DNA of 64,000 bases from positions 1 through 64,000 of the forward strand of contig JADNRX010000273.1 in assembly GCA_015501595.1 (NCBI GenBank). Direction: 5' to 3'. The notes beneath the pieces were generated by a model that did no database searches, was not told the DNA's origin, and saw only the letters and a list, made by a program, of their open reading frames with translations. This document shows positions 33,625 through 45,600 of this stretch, piece by piece. Source of the stretch: Hymenopellis radicata. Taxonomy: Eukaryota; Basidiomycota; Agaricomycetes; Agaricales; Physalacriaceae. A program made the translations under genes and the position numbers. Numbering within the stretch: the first letter of the stretch is position 1; the number at the start of each line of letters is the position of its first letter.

Positions 33625-36623
33625 ATGGTGGATTACTACAACCCTTACGCAAAGGAAAGCTACGAGAGTCAACCGACGACGCTTCTGGTACGTTGATGCC
33701 CTTTCTACGTTTGGTTTCATCGAATCATAATTTAGTAGGCTCCATGTCGCCTCAGATCTCTTCAAAAAAGACTTGGCTGGCTCATACCTTTTGTTACGTG
33801 CTGCATGTGGGGCTGATTCTCGTCCATGTTATCTTCCTCCTCCTCTGGTTCACGGGCTTAGCACACAAGGTCGTCATCCCCATTGGCCCTAAGAGCAATC
33901 TCATTGCGACGGGCATAGTCCAGGCCACAACAATCGTTGCGACTGTGAGTTCCGTCCCTCGCGTTATTTCTAATGTATCTCACACTTCGTCAAGATTTAC
34001 ATAGCTGGACTCTTGTTCATCAGCCAGCAACTCGCGACGCGTCGTAACTTGTACTCCAATCAGACGTTGACAGCAACACATGACAATCTATCCTCCTGGA
34101 CGGGTCTAGGCGCGTCGTTGGTATCTGTGTGGCATCAGAGGGCAACCGCTGCTGCAGTATCAAGCTCGCTCATCGTCGCAGCATATTTCTCATGCCTAGC
34201 TATCCTACACATTACGTCTCCCGCGCTCGTCACTGTCCAGGCATTCAATTCCACCGAACATACCGTGATACCTGCCACGCTTGGGCCGCCGAATATGTCT
34301 GTTGCAAATCTGTAAGTTTGTTACCTTGTACTGTCCTCTTGCTAATGAACTTTTAGCGGATCGGGACATCAACCAGCTTTTGGCTTGACGCGACGCCCGT
34401 CATACCCTACTTGCCTCACAGCGATAGGATTTCGAAAGTCGGATTGGAGAATGGAACGTTGTATGATGTCCTCTCTGACAACACTGGCGAAGGTCATGTT
34501 GTCGTTAGCGCGACGACATTCAATGTTACCTGCGGATATGTTGAGGGCGCCTCAAGTCACGCTAATGGCGACAGCGGGACTTGGAATATTACCACGGTAT
34601 ATGATACCTCATTTCATTGCGAGTCCTATACCTGTTCTCGGTAGGTCTCGATTTCTTTCCCTTCTTCCATGTTGACTATCTTCGTCCGTTTAGCTCCAAA
34701 CACTTTCAAATGGTCCTCATTTTACAGTTACAATCTTAAGGATCCGGTATGTGCTTGCCAAGTTGTCCATCAGAAGAAACTCACCCAATCTCAGTTTCGC
34801 CATGCTTTGTTTTATACCTCCGCCGATGTTGTTGACTCTTCCGGATCCAACGGCGCTCCTATACAATTAGATTCCCCAATGCGACCTGGAGCTCATATGG
34901 ACGCCTCACGACGTATGGTCAGCTTTCTTTTTGAAGGAGTTCTATCTAACGTCTGCGACAGAGGCAACCGTGTCGGACAAGAACAGCGTGACCACCTTAC
35001 AGGTTATCGGTTGTTCTGTGTCTCTGGTGAATCAATCCGCCGTAGTTGATGCACAAACACACCTTTTTGCAAGATCTTCAGCCATCGGGCGCAAGACAGA
35101 CATCGAGTTGGTCCGTTTGGCAGCCAGATACAGTCTCGCCGAACGTCACGGATAGCAATGAACGGAGACAGGTTGTGCCTCGACAGGATGGTTCATCTAC
35201 CGGTGGTGCCCAAACCACCATTACAGTTCCAGCGACGTCTACCTCGCAGGACGAGCCGTCCTCATCACAGATTTCCCGTACGCCAAATCACCAGGTTTCG
35301 CAAGACTCAACTTCTTCCGACCCAACGTCCGATTCGACCATGTCTCCCGTGGGACATCCAGTTCCTCAAACCACAACGGGCCATCCCGTTCCTCAGGATT
35401 CATCGACTTCCCCTTCAACACCTAGTTCTAGTCCTACTCCCGAAATCTCTAATGGTCGTGTTATTCGACGACTGTCTCTGTATCCCCGATTTCTGTTACC
35501 TCTACCTTGCCGGCCATCCTGTGCCACAGGATCAGTCCACTCCTCTCAGTATAACCACCCTATGTCGTCACCTCTACGTCCTCAAGTGAAGGTATTACTC
35601 TTGGGCATCCCGTCCCAACTGGACCGCCCGACAATTCGAACTCCTCGTCTAGTAACTCTCAGTTCGGTGCCATTACCTACTACGAGATGGATGATACATT
35701 TCTTGACGTTGTGAGTTCTCTATTCGTCCTGGAAATAATTTACCGATACTGATTACACCATGGTAAAGTGGTGGGATTTGTTTGATCAAGCTGCTGTCAG
35801 TCGATTTCCTTCAACGGACGACTGCCCGGAAAACCTTGGGAGAATCCGACGGGATGCAATCCGCTCAGTGTTGTCGAACAGTGAGTATATACTAGGCCCC
35901 AATATCCAGTCGACTCACGCTCTACCTATGTAGATACGTTATGGAGGACCTCGGTATTTACCCAACGTTAATAGACAGTCCAGACAGACCTGTTCCGAAG
36001 ATTACTCTTCACGACTTGGAGAACACACTGGCTAGCGCTACAGCTGCCTCCTATTGGGCTGGTAAGTCTTGGTTTATGGTTATCGCGTTATCTTCTTACT
36101 GAAAGTCAACACCAGCTCTTTACGCCAAAGCTGGCGGTCTCAAAGAAAGCGATCCCTACAACGTCGCGAACGCCAACAATTGCCGAGTCGCGGCCATGGC
36201 AGGAACGGCGTCGATATCGTATCCATCTTCTGCGACTAGACTCAACGTGGGTTCTATTTAGGTTGCTCCTTCTTACGATTATACTGACTCATTGATCCGC
36301 AGGTTAATCTGACACCAGTGAGCATAGCATCTGTAGCACCGTATTCGAACACCCCTATAGGTTTTATGCGGTCTCGCAGCCTCACTCGTCCTGTGCATTC
36401 TCATGTACTTGATCATCGGAAAGCCGCTACTGGTGATTCAAACATCGACACCGTTGGGATTCTCCAGATACTGTGGCTGATACGCACGCGCCCGGACTTG
36501 CAGAACGTCGTCTCGGATGTGGACGAGCCGACGGTGGATAACTTGAGGAAGTCGGGCATGGTGCGGACGACTATGCATCCGGTTAATGATGATCCTCATC
36601 AGAGACTCCTGGCTTGTCCCTAA
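33625..36623 (+). pseudogene. fungal membrane protein gene, probably damaged
   Basis: The segments resemble a large Agaricomycete-specific membrane protein of unknown function. They are a start MVDYYNPYAKESYES, several hydrophobic helices (VLHVGLILVHVIFLLLWF; AAVSSSLIVAAYFSCLAIL), a LWFDxxPxLPxL-type block seen as FWLDATPVIPYLP, VGLENGTLYDVL and ATTFNVTCG. Later come ALFYTSADVVDSSG, QVIGCSVSLVNQSAVVDAQT and a C-terminal IDTVGILQILWLI. A Ser/Pro-rich stretch (about 35160-35700) has repeated GHPVP units in two different frames. At least four exon junctions (near 34312, 34640, 35450 and 35880) miss frame by one base, so I call it a probable pseudogene. A mis-assembled or unusually spliced live gene is possible. 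Confidence 0.5.
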
Positions 36624-36959
36624 TGTGGATGCTGATGCCTCGAAGAAGGGCGGGAATATCGGCGACTAGAGTCTGTTCTTTTCTTTCGCATATTGTGTAG
36701 TGATACCAAGGTTTCTTTAGATGGTGTACTATTAGATCGTTCGCCACTCAGACCGTTTCATTGACTGTAGTGTCATGATCAACTTTTTGTACCCACCTGT
36801 CAAAAGGCGTCGCCTCGCTGTAGACTTGTTACCAAATAATTGTGTTTGATCGTCCATCTTAGCTCTTGAAGAAGATCACTGAGTCCGCCACGGATTCGAG
36901 TTTCTTTTGGTCCACATATAATCGCTTGCGCCGAAAGAAAAAACCACCAGACTTGCTTG

Positions 36960-38272
36960 TCTCGCTGAGTGATCTCCGCGACGTGTTCCAAGCCGAATGA
37001 ATCCTCCGATCCACTCTTAGCACATTTTGATGTCAACGCGTTGAACGCGATCCAGACCGACGCGGACTCAATACCTTTTCCATCCCAGCCTTCCATACTT
37101 CCTTACCTTAATGACGATGTATCCCTTAAAGACATCGAGGACGGGAAGGCCTCATTACTCGACCGCCACATGGCGATGCTCGTGGATTTGACGCCCTGAA
37201 TTACGCACGCGTCCTTGCTATGAAGAACGCATCGATACAGGCTCTTCTAAATGAGTGTCTTTCCAGAACAGACGTCCCGACATCGTGGCTGTTAACGTTC
37301 ATTGCCGGCATTCCTAAAACTGGCGACGATCGAGATCCCGCGACCCAAACGACTACCGCGGCATTGGCCTCCAAAGCTGCTTATTGCGGTTTGCGTCAAT
37401 CATCTTCAATTCGAAGTTGACCGCGCAGCGGAAGACCAACACTTGATCCCTCCTTCACAGAACGGATTCCGTCCACACTATCGTACAAACAACAACCTCT
37501 TCGTCCTCCGAACATTGATTGAGCAGGCGCGTGCGGAGAAGAAGACCCTCTATGTCGCGTTCGTTGATATTTCAAATGCGTTCGCCGCCATGAACCAGGC
37601 GTCTCTCTGGCTGAAGCTCGCACGCGCAGGTCTCACCGGAAAATATTTCGATTGGCTGCGCACCTTATACGCTAAAATGACCTATGTCGTCAAGGCAGGC
37701 GCCATATCTCAGACGACTACAAATCGTTGTGCGGGTTCTCATGGAGACCCGCTTCACCAACATTGTGGAATATTTTTCTTTCCACTTTCCACCTTCCGAC
37801 CGCGCTGACGACGCGTGCCTGCGCGGGTACATGTCAGCCATCTCGAACATGCAGATGACATTGCATCATCTCTCACTCGCGCAGCGGTCTACAGAGTCAT
37901 CTCAATGACTTCGCTGACTGGTGTCGCGCAAACTTTCTCGAGCTCAGTGCGAAGAAGTCCTCCATCATGATCTTCGGCGCATTCAACAAGTCCATGGGCC
38001 ACTTCACTTTCGACACCGGTGACATCCCCTTCCACCGCAGCGAGAAATACGTCGGCGTCACGTTTAACTCCACCCTGCGCAACATTTTCAGCGATCATTA
38101 TAAACATAAGGCCAACGTCGCACAGGCCTGTGCTCATGGCGGCCTCTTTGGCCTGGAACACCACCTAGGGCGTGGAAACATCCCAATCCAGACAGCTGTC
38201 CAGCTCTACACAGCACTCGTGGACTGTCATCTGATCCATGGCGCCGACGTCTGTCCAGATGTCGATGACTAG
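36960..38272 (+). pseudogene. LINE-type (non-LTR) reverse transcriptase remnant
   Basis: Three frames carry successive pieces of one reverse transcriptase. 36969-37199 is a linker with YLNDDVSLKDIEDGKAS. 37220-37800 holds PTSWLLTFIAGIPKTG, then SQNGFRPHYRTNNNLFVLR and VAFVDISNAFAAMNQASLWLKL. 37967-38272 holds EKYVGVTFNSTLRNIF and VQLYTALVDCHLIHGADV. The segment with the catalytic YADD-equivalent is lost or scrambled around 37720-37960. No endonuclease domain, 5' end or target duplication is visible. Confidence 0.75.
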
Positions 38273-38275
38273 GGT

Positions 38276-38522
38276 TTGAAAGTTAGGTTAGTTAACCAGT
38301 TAGTAACCGCTCATTAACCCTAACCTAACCACCTCTAACTGATATAACGGTTAAGGATCTTAACCGGTTTCAGCAGTTAGAGGTGGTTACGGTTATAGGT
38401 TAAAAAATATTTCAGATATCCTATAACCGCTAGTTAGGGTTATTGACCGGTTACAACCGCACTAACCGCTATATCGGTTAAACTGGTTATAACCGGTTAA
38501 TAACCGGTTTAACCGACCAAAT
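38276..38522. repeat. AACCGGTT/GGTTA-rich palindromic patch
   Basis: About 245 bp made of overlapping TTAACC, AACCGGTT and GGTTAT words, including short self-complementary pieces and single CCCTAA/TTAGGG units, but no run of telomeric repeats. It directly follows the reverse transcriptase remnant and precedes the tRNA-like sequence. Confidence 0.6.
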
Positions 38523-38544
38523 CCAGAAAATCGAAAAGAAGGTT

Positions 38545-38620
38545 TGCCATGAGTGGGAATTGAACCCACATACTGCTGCTGAAACACAGCAGGAGCTCAT
38601 CCATCTGAGCCACAGCCGCC
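38545..38620 (-). tRNA. tRNA-Asn(GTT)-like pseudogene or SINE head
   Basis: On the minus strand the D arm pairs (GCTC...GAGC), the anticodon arm is CTGCT-GTGTTTC-AGCAG with GTT at positions 34-36, and the T arm is GTGGG-TTCAATT-CCCAC. The acceptor strands do not pair (GCGGCTG against TCATGGC). It is therefore probably not a working tRNA. Confidence 0.55.
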
Positions 38621-38877
38621 GCAAGCTCTATCAATTTTTAGGTCTCATAGGCCCTCTTTGCTCACACCCGAACAAGTATGGTAACTGCGTGCATATACCT
38701 CATAATGGTCATGCACGCCACTTACCAAGTCAAATGATTAACTGACACACTACTCCTAACAAAAAATTATTGACAGACTTATTCTTATTAACAATCAAAG
38801 ACATCATAGCTCCTCTCCAGTCATACTCTGATAGGTATGGCAAGTGTGTGAAGTACATGCATACTATTTAATGATTA

Positions 38878-39130
38878 CTGTACCGTTTCGACCGTAAGTT
38901 CGTGGCATGTGACGCGTTATGCCGCGAACTTACAGGAAATAGGTTCGTATCCAGGCACACGGTCCGGAATTACTATATTTGGATGCTCCCGCCGTAGGCG
39001 GGGGCGAAAATTTCCTTTTTGGGCCTTTGGCGCACTCAAAAACAGGTCCGTGATGCGTTATGTTTTGGTCTAAGTTCGGTTCCCGTGCCCGCGTGACGCG
39101 TTATGCGAACATGCGGTCGAAACGGTACAG
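38878..39130. mobile_element. MITE, TA-flanked, copy 3
   Basis: A 253-bp element with perfect termini CTGTACCGTTTCGACCG / CGGTCGAAACGGTACAG and TA on both sides (38876-38877, 39131-39132). It is the same length as copy 1 and shares its interior. Confidence 0.88.
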
Positions 39131-39147
39131 TAACAGACGGATGCCCC

Positions 39148-39345
39148 ACAAATCCATTCATGCTCGATGAGCATCCTCGGGCAATGGCACAGGGATACTC
39201 AACCGTGCATGAGCACTGACTGAGGGTGGGGTGGTGGGTGGTGGGAGCAGTGGAGGTGGTGGTGAAGGTGCTGGGAGTGGTGGTGGGAGTGCTAATGGTG
39301 GTGGGATGAGATATAAACTACTACGATCTATAGGCCGCCTGACAA
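39148..39345 (+). repeat. dispersed repeat shared with 27058-27290
   Basis: Contains AAATCCATTCATGCTCGATG, CCTCGGGCAATGGCAC, CTCAACCGTGCATGAG and a GTGGTGGGAG tract, as in the copy inside the nested element. Confidence 0.7.
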
Positions 39346-40457
39346 TCATCAGCACGGGAGAGGCGACAATTGTCAGGCTCTGAGTAGTCCCAGTGGTTGT
39401 TGATTCATCCTGTGAGGGTCAAGGCCAAGGCGTACTGCAGTAACAAAGAAAAAATACGCATCTTCATGACGCTGCCTGCCTGCAGACAGTGCGGTATCTA
39501 GTTCTATAGCCAATACCAGAGTCCTTTGCCTAGCAAGGCTTCTCCATTATCATGGTTAAAGATTTGCAGCCTCGTTCGAGGGCTTACACGTCCTGCGGGG
39601 CCGCCGGGGCTCTTCAAGCCCGCAGACAGAGTCAGATTAAAGGAGATGACATAAAGTCAGTCTCCAAGACAGTAGACGACAACACAAAGTTGATCACTGA
39701 GGAACTAGCTTGATAGTGGTGGTGGTTGAAGGGAGAGAATGAGCCTTTGATCACCATATGGATCCAATCTGTACACTAGTGATCAGATTGTCGAGTACCG
39801 GGGATTTGTCTGAAACTTTTTTTGGGACCTCTTCTTTTGATATTAAGCCCAATGCACACTATTTGAAAGTGAGAAAAAATATATTTCTATCTATAATGAA
39901 TACTTGTTTGATTGAAAAGACAGTCGAACAACTGGTAGAGATATTATTGCTAGTGATTAAATGATCACATAAGTAATCAATGATTAACGGACTGATCATT
40001 CGAGTGGTGATCATGATGCATTTTAGTAAGTGATCTTTGTCTTCAACCACCACCACCTCAAGACGCCCGCACCCCGATGACTCGACCTTGGGACGCGGGT
40101 CTTCCGGGCGTCTTTCTTCTTTCATCTACCTCTTTTTTGCCCATTTTTCCTGGATATGCGGGCTTGAAGAGCCCCGGCGGCCCCGCAGGACGCGTAAGCC
40201 CTTGAACAAGGCTGCAAATCTTCAACCACAATGACGGAGAAGCCTTGCTAGGTGGAGGACTTCAGTATTGGTTATGGAACTAGACACTGCACTGTCTGCA
40301 GGCAGGCGGCGTCATAAAGATGCGTATTTTTTTTCTTTGTTACTGCAGTGAGCCATTGACCACCACAGGATGAATCAACGACCACTGGGACCACTCAGAG
40401 CCTGACAATTGTCGCCTCTGCCATGCTGATAATTGTCAGGCAGGCGAGGCGGTCTAT
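39331..40457. mobile_element. foldback element with ~290-bp terminal inverted repeats
   Basis: The left arm (39331-39620) is complementary to the right arm (about 40150-40457) over most of its length. Paired blocks include GAGGCGACAATTGTCAGGCT, ATTCATCCTGTG, CTGCAGTAACAAAGAAAAAA, CTGCCTGCAGACAGTGC, AGCAAGGCTTCTCC and GGGGCCGCCGGGGCTC. Pairing resumes further in (CTTGATAGTGGTGGTGGTTG near 39709, complementary near 40045-40065). The ~530-bp centre is AT-richer and has no gene. I could not define a target duplication. Confidence 0.8.
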
Positions 40458-40491
40458 TAGTTGAGGTTTCGTGCTAGGCACCACTGCTGTG

Positions 40492-41579
40492 TAGACCTGG
40501 GCACGAGTGCCCACCCGGGTGCACTCGCACTCGCTGGGCGGGTCACTCGCGGCTCCAAGCCGGACACCCGCACTCGACTGCCACCCGGGTGCGGCACTCG
40601 AGTGCGACACCCATTCGCGGGTGTTTCGCACACACGAGTGTGTCGACACTCGTGTGTGGTGGCGGGTGTACCTGTGTATACACCCGCTCCCAGCACCCCC
40701 GACTCAAGCCAACTCATGCCACGCCTGCATCCCCCAGCAATTGCGAGGGGAGCAGCAGCGGTGCATGATGCAGACGGTCTCGGTGAGGGAGACGTGAGGT
40801 GAGGGAGGATGGGAGGATGGGATCGCATATGTGGCGCCTCGTTGGAGGGCTTACCCGTGCACTAGAGCATAATCATCTGTAAAGTATCAGTATTAAAAGC
40901 ACCATTGACGGCGTCTGTCAACACCGCCAAAAACGAAGAAGAAAGCAAAAAGATACGTACCAACCCGCCACGTCACCAGCAGATGACGCGGCGGCCCAAA
41001 ATCCACCGCCCCCGCTCTTCAAGCGCGCTGTTGAGCGCGGCGGGTGGCGTCACGAAGTGTCTGCTGCCCTTTTGCAGGGGCTTAAGCGTCCTGCACTGGC
41101 CGTTTCCGTGGAGACGACACAAAGTCGTCTCCTGGCCCATCGATGTGCCGACGCAGAGTCGAGCACAGGTGCCGAAATCACCGACTTACAGTCGAGTGAT
41201 GCTTCCATCGTCGCCGACATAAAGTCGAGCGACGGATGGTGGTGGTGGAGGGAAGGGAGAGAGTGTCAGACAGCCCGATCAGACGCTTACGCGTCCTTCT
41301 CGGATCTCGGCCCGAGACGCCGGATCGCGAGAAATCCTCATGCGCGTTGTTTTTCCACTGTAAAAAATCAAAATAAAATTGGTAAAAATACACAAAAAAT
41401 GCGAGTGTCCACCCGGGTGTCTGCCCACGGGTACTCGCGGCCCAGAGGCAGACACCCGCACTCGGGTGGACACCCGTGCTGACACTCTACTCGAGTGCGG
41501 CACACACTCGGCACCCGAGTGCCGAGTGCGGGTGCATCCGGGTGCACACTTAAGCACCCGACACTCGTGCCCACGTCTA
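40492..41579. mobile_element. hAT-type non-autonomous element
   Basis: The termini are TAGACCTGGGCACGAGTG and its inverted partner CACTCGTGCCCACGTCTA (one mismatch). An 8-bp duplicate CTGCTGTG flanks both sides (40484-40491, 41580-41587). TAG-start termini with TGGGCA and 8-bp duplications are typical of hAT elements. Both subterminal zones (40498-40685, 41395-41570) are dense in CACTCG and ACCCGGGTG words, a pattern expected for transposase binding sites. No transposase gene was found in the 1,088 bp. Confidence 0.85.
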
Positions 41580-41587
41580 CTGCTGTG

Positions 41588-42655
41588 TTTGTGACAGCGG
41601 CAGAGGACTACAATGACTCCGGGACACAACAACGACGATTTGCAACTCTAGGAGAGGATGATGAAGGAAGAGAGGTGATAATTTGGAAGTTGGGCTGGGT
41701 GGCGTTGCAGATGCGTACAGCCAAGAACAGTACGTGCTTTTATTTATCTTCTGCATGTTCATGGCCTCGATGGTGTAGAATGACGCCGTAGAGGTTTTTT
41801 GACCTTCATTACCATCAGGAAAATCACTTTGGTGTTTAGTTGACTTAGGGATGAGTCCCTACATCTAGTTGGCCAGGGGGCATCTAGGTACTCTGGCTGA
41901 CTCAAGTTGACTTCATAGTTAACTTGAGTAGACTCCATAGTCGCCTTCGGTACACTCAAGCTAGCCTGCAAACATGTCATAACCTTAGGACATCTCTAGT
42001 TGTGCTCTGGATGCCTGTTATACTTGAAGTCCACCAAGAAGGCTCTGGCTGCATGTGGTGTCATTGACCTGAGTTACTGAATATATACAGACCCACACAT
42101 TTGAAAACAAATACAATACTAAAAATACAATAAGCACAAATCTCTATGCCCCGTTCCCAGCCCGATACCCCCGTTCCCAGCCCAAAGGCATACGCTGCTG
42201 GGTGTTGTACTTTGCCAAGTAAGCTGTCCGCCTGTCCAACATGGCACTTGGCATCGGGCTATAATGCCCATCGTGCTCCTTTGCTTCGCCATACGGGTTT
42301 CTTCAGCCGCGACACCCCACCCGTAGCTGTGCATATTTGCCTATTGTCCAGCAACTACTTAAGTAATTGAATTCATTTCTGCAGCAACTGCTTGTCAAGC
42401 AGTTGCTTGCTGTCTACCACCCTCTTGCACTGCCAAATTGGCACAGTCATCGTCAGGTACCCTTCCGGCACCGTTCTGGCCGGTGCCTTCAACGCCGTTG
42501 CCCCGCTCATCGCCGCTCGTCGTTGTCCCAAAAAGGCAATATGCGCGATCATGCATTAAAATAAAATAAGTCGCATTTCCGCGCCAGCGCGGACTGTCCT
42601 AATACAGGTACGAACGTCATCAACCACCTAAACCAGTCGGCGCCCATCGTCTCCC
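41588..42655. other. intergenic between hAT element and KDZ transposase
   Basis: No supported gene. It includes a small direct repeat (CCCGTTCCCAGCCC twice at about 42150-42182) and CAAGCAGTTGCTTG at 42395-42408. CAAGCAGTTGCTTG also occurs beyond the far end of the accessory cluster, at about 56669-56682. I could not define KDZ element termini. Confidence 0.4.
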
Positions 42656-45600
42656 TCAACTCTCCGTCGGAATGACCCCGTCCGCACCAGGAACGCCATT
42701 CTCGCTATCCACTAACCTCTTCAGCGCCTTCTGAGCCTCCCCATCCATGATTCCGGCCTTCTGCCCTTGACTCGGCTCCTCTGACAACCATAGAGCTATG
42801 AACTGCTGACGGATTGCCACCCTATACTTTACCTGCTTGATGGCGTACGCTCTTCGTCCTCCGCGCTCCTCCTCTCGCAAATGACTGTTCTCCATGTCGC
42901 CACGCATGCGCCACTCCATCTCCTCGCTCTTCACAGACCGGAGCACTCGGCGCATCTCCTCCTTCAGCGTCTCGACCTCCTCACCCCACCTTACCTTTCT
43001 CGCCAAAGCCTTTGACCACTCAATCCGAACGCCTACGTCGCTACGTCAGCACACAATCAAACACGCCGCCAGACACTCACATTCATGAACATATTCGTTA
43101 TCATCTGCGCTCACTCCTCCAGCCGTCCAAATCCACGACATAATCGAGCGAGTCTCTCCAGGAGCGCCGTGTTTCCCCTTGCCTTTATTCTTCGATTTCT
43201 TTGTCGTTCCCGTCACCCTTCCGCCCCGGCCACCAAGACGCCCGAGATCCTTGACAGCGTCATCGTCGGGCTCAGTCAAGTCGGGGACATCGACGTCCTC
43301 ATCCAACAGCTCCCTGAACTCCGCACACTGAACATCGCCCACAATATCGCGGAGGGCGCCCCTACAAAATCGATATTTCCGCGCTGATTTCCTTCACCGA
43401 TTGCCCGAGCCTCTCGATCAGTTTAGCGGCGCGTGTGGTCTTGTTCTGTCCAACGACGTTCCCGTTCCGGAAATTTAGAAAGTGGCGGCGAGACAACAGC
43501 TGTCTTCGAAGATGTTCCAGAGCGTCCGCACACTGCCCTCGACGCAGGGCAGCCTCCTTGTCAAACAAACCTGCCGCACATATTTCGAGTCGCTCCTCCG
43601 CGTCCAGAGCACCAAATGCAGACGGCATGTATAAGCGCGTGTCCTCCACCGGCGGTAGAGGACGATTAAAAGCGCGTCTCTCCATCTCCTCCCTCTCCAG
43701 AACATCTTTGACGGCGGGCATGAACTTCTCCTGCCACTTTCGAAACTCCTTCTCCCTCATCATAACCGCACGACGTCGGGCATGGATCTTGCCTTGACCA
43801 TCCACCGTTAAAGTCCCCGCTCTGTCCTGCCGTAGGCGCTCCCTCAAATGTAGTTAGTCATTAAGTTAAGCGCAAACTGCCATACTCACTTGCTCTCCTC
43901 GAGCCGCATCCCCGCAATCAGAAACCCCGTCTCACTGATCTCCACACGCTTCTTGGCCGTTGCCTTCTTGCCTCGTGTCTTTGTGGGTGGCGGCGCCGCA
44001 TCCCCTGATGCTCCCTCTCCTGCGGTCGTCGCAGAGTCTATGCGAGACTCCGCCTCCTCCTGTTTTACGCAAGTCCAGCCGAGCTTGCGCCTCCGTCGGT
44101 AATGGAACTGCAGGTATGGTCAGTAATCATATTGCTCCCCTTCAATCTGACGCGTACCTCCGCTCTTAGGCGCAATATACGGGCTTGGCTTCGTCGAGTC
44201 TGCTACCCAATCCAGCACCTTTTACGACCACTCGCGACGCTGCCGACTCGTGACGCCCCGCTCCACAGCGAGAAACCCCTGTATCTGCACCGTCCGCTCC
44301 TCCAAGGCCAGTCGTAACCGACGCAGAAGACTATAACCTAGAAAATGACCATAAATCCTTGCACTTCATTTGCGAACTATACAATGACGTACCACTTCTG
44401 ACATTCTTCAGAAAGTTATGCAAGTTCGCCTTGTCCTCGATGTCGTCGTGTCGAGCTCCGGGATGTTCTTCCTTCGTCATATAGGACATGGGATTCAAAA
44501 TCGACCATACTCGCTTGGGGCCCTCGCCGTCCGTCTTGCCCATTCCGACTTTGTACTTCAGAGACTCCGATGTCTCACAGTACGGGTCGTGAACGTTGCC
44601 GTGCCACACGGGCAGACCCCATGTAATTTCCGGGAGATCCAGACCGCGCAGCTCAGCCGGAAGAGCTCGTATTCTCTCGAAGAAATGTTTCTTGTATTGG
44701 CAGGCAATGTCGTATGTAACGCCAGCCTCCTTGACGCCCATACGCGACAGCACGGTGTACAAAACAAAGTCTGTGTTTTTATAACTGTCGAGGCAATCAT
44801 TCACCGCGACCAACATATATCAATGAACGAAACATACCGCTCCCCTTTCTGAAGATCCCCCAGTCCCAACATTATCTCATGACGTGCGCATATAACGCCA
44901 AACAACACCCGACCAACGCAGCCCGACAGTGAACCGAGTGTCCTTCTGCATTAACGCTGCGAATGCCGCACAGTTCGAGACCTGTTCAGTGTCAGTCATG
45001 CCTCTCTAACTAACCATCCGCCGAACGTACCTCTTCTTCCGTCACATATGAACGTAACCATGCCGCATATTGCTCCATGGGCATCTGAACACCCAATCCG
45101 CTGAACAGTGGCGGTCCGGATGCGCCATAGGCTTCAGTTTATTCGACATTCGAAAGTTCGCGTCTGCCGACACAATTCGTCGATATCGGTAGCTGCAGGG
45201 TAGTCAGTTCCAAGCCTGTGTAGCCGCCAATAGATGACAACCCACCGGAACTTCTCGCCACTGTATCCCAACCTTGGGGCAGATTTACGCCAGGTCGTGG
45301 ACACGCCCAGCATTCCACGATCAGAGCACCTGGTTTCGCCGCTTCCAAGCCACCCGGATCCAAAGCCACGCCCGAACGTCGCGCCCTTTGCATGAAAGTC
45401 ACTGCCGACTAACGCGTCCAACCGCCTTGTAACGATCCGGAGTCCAAAGCGTCTCGAACGGATTGGAGACACTTTCCAAAGTAGAGACAAAATCCCGGAC
45501 ATTAACCGTTGCGATGACCCTTCAGTCTCCTATACAAAGACAACATTTCCATAGTCACACACGTCGAGGGAACATGTGTCGTCGCGGGATACCAATTCGT

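Noticed and set aside
38545..38620. Functional tRNA-Asn gene
   Set aside because: D, anticodon and T arms fold, but the acceptor stem does not pair.
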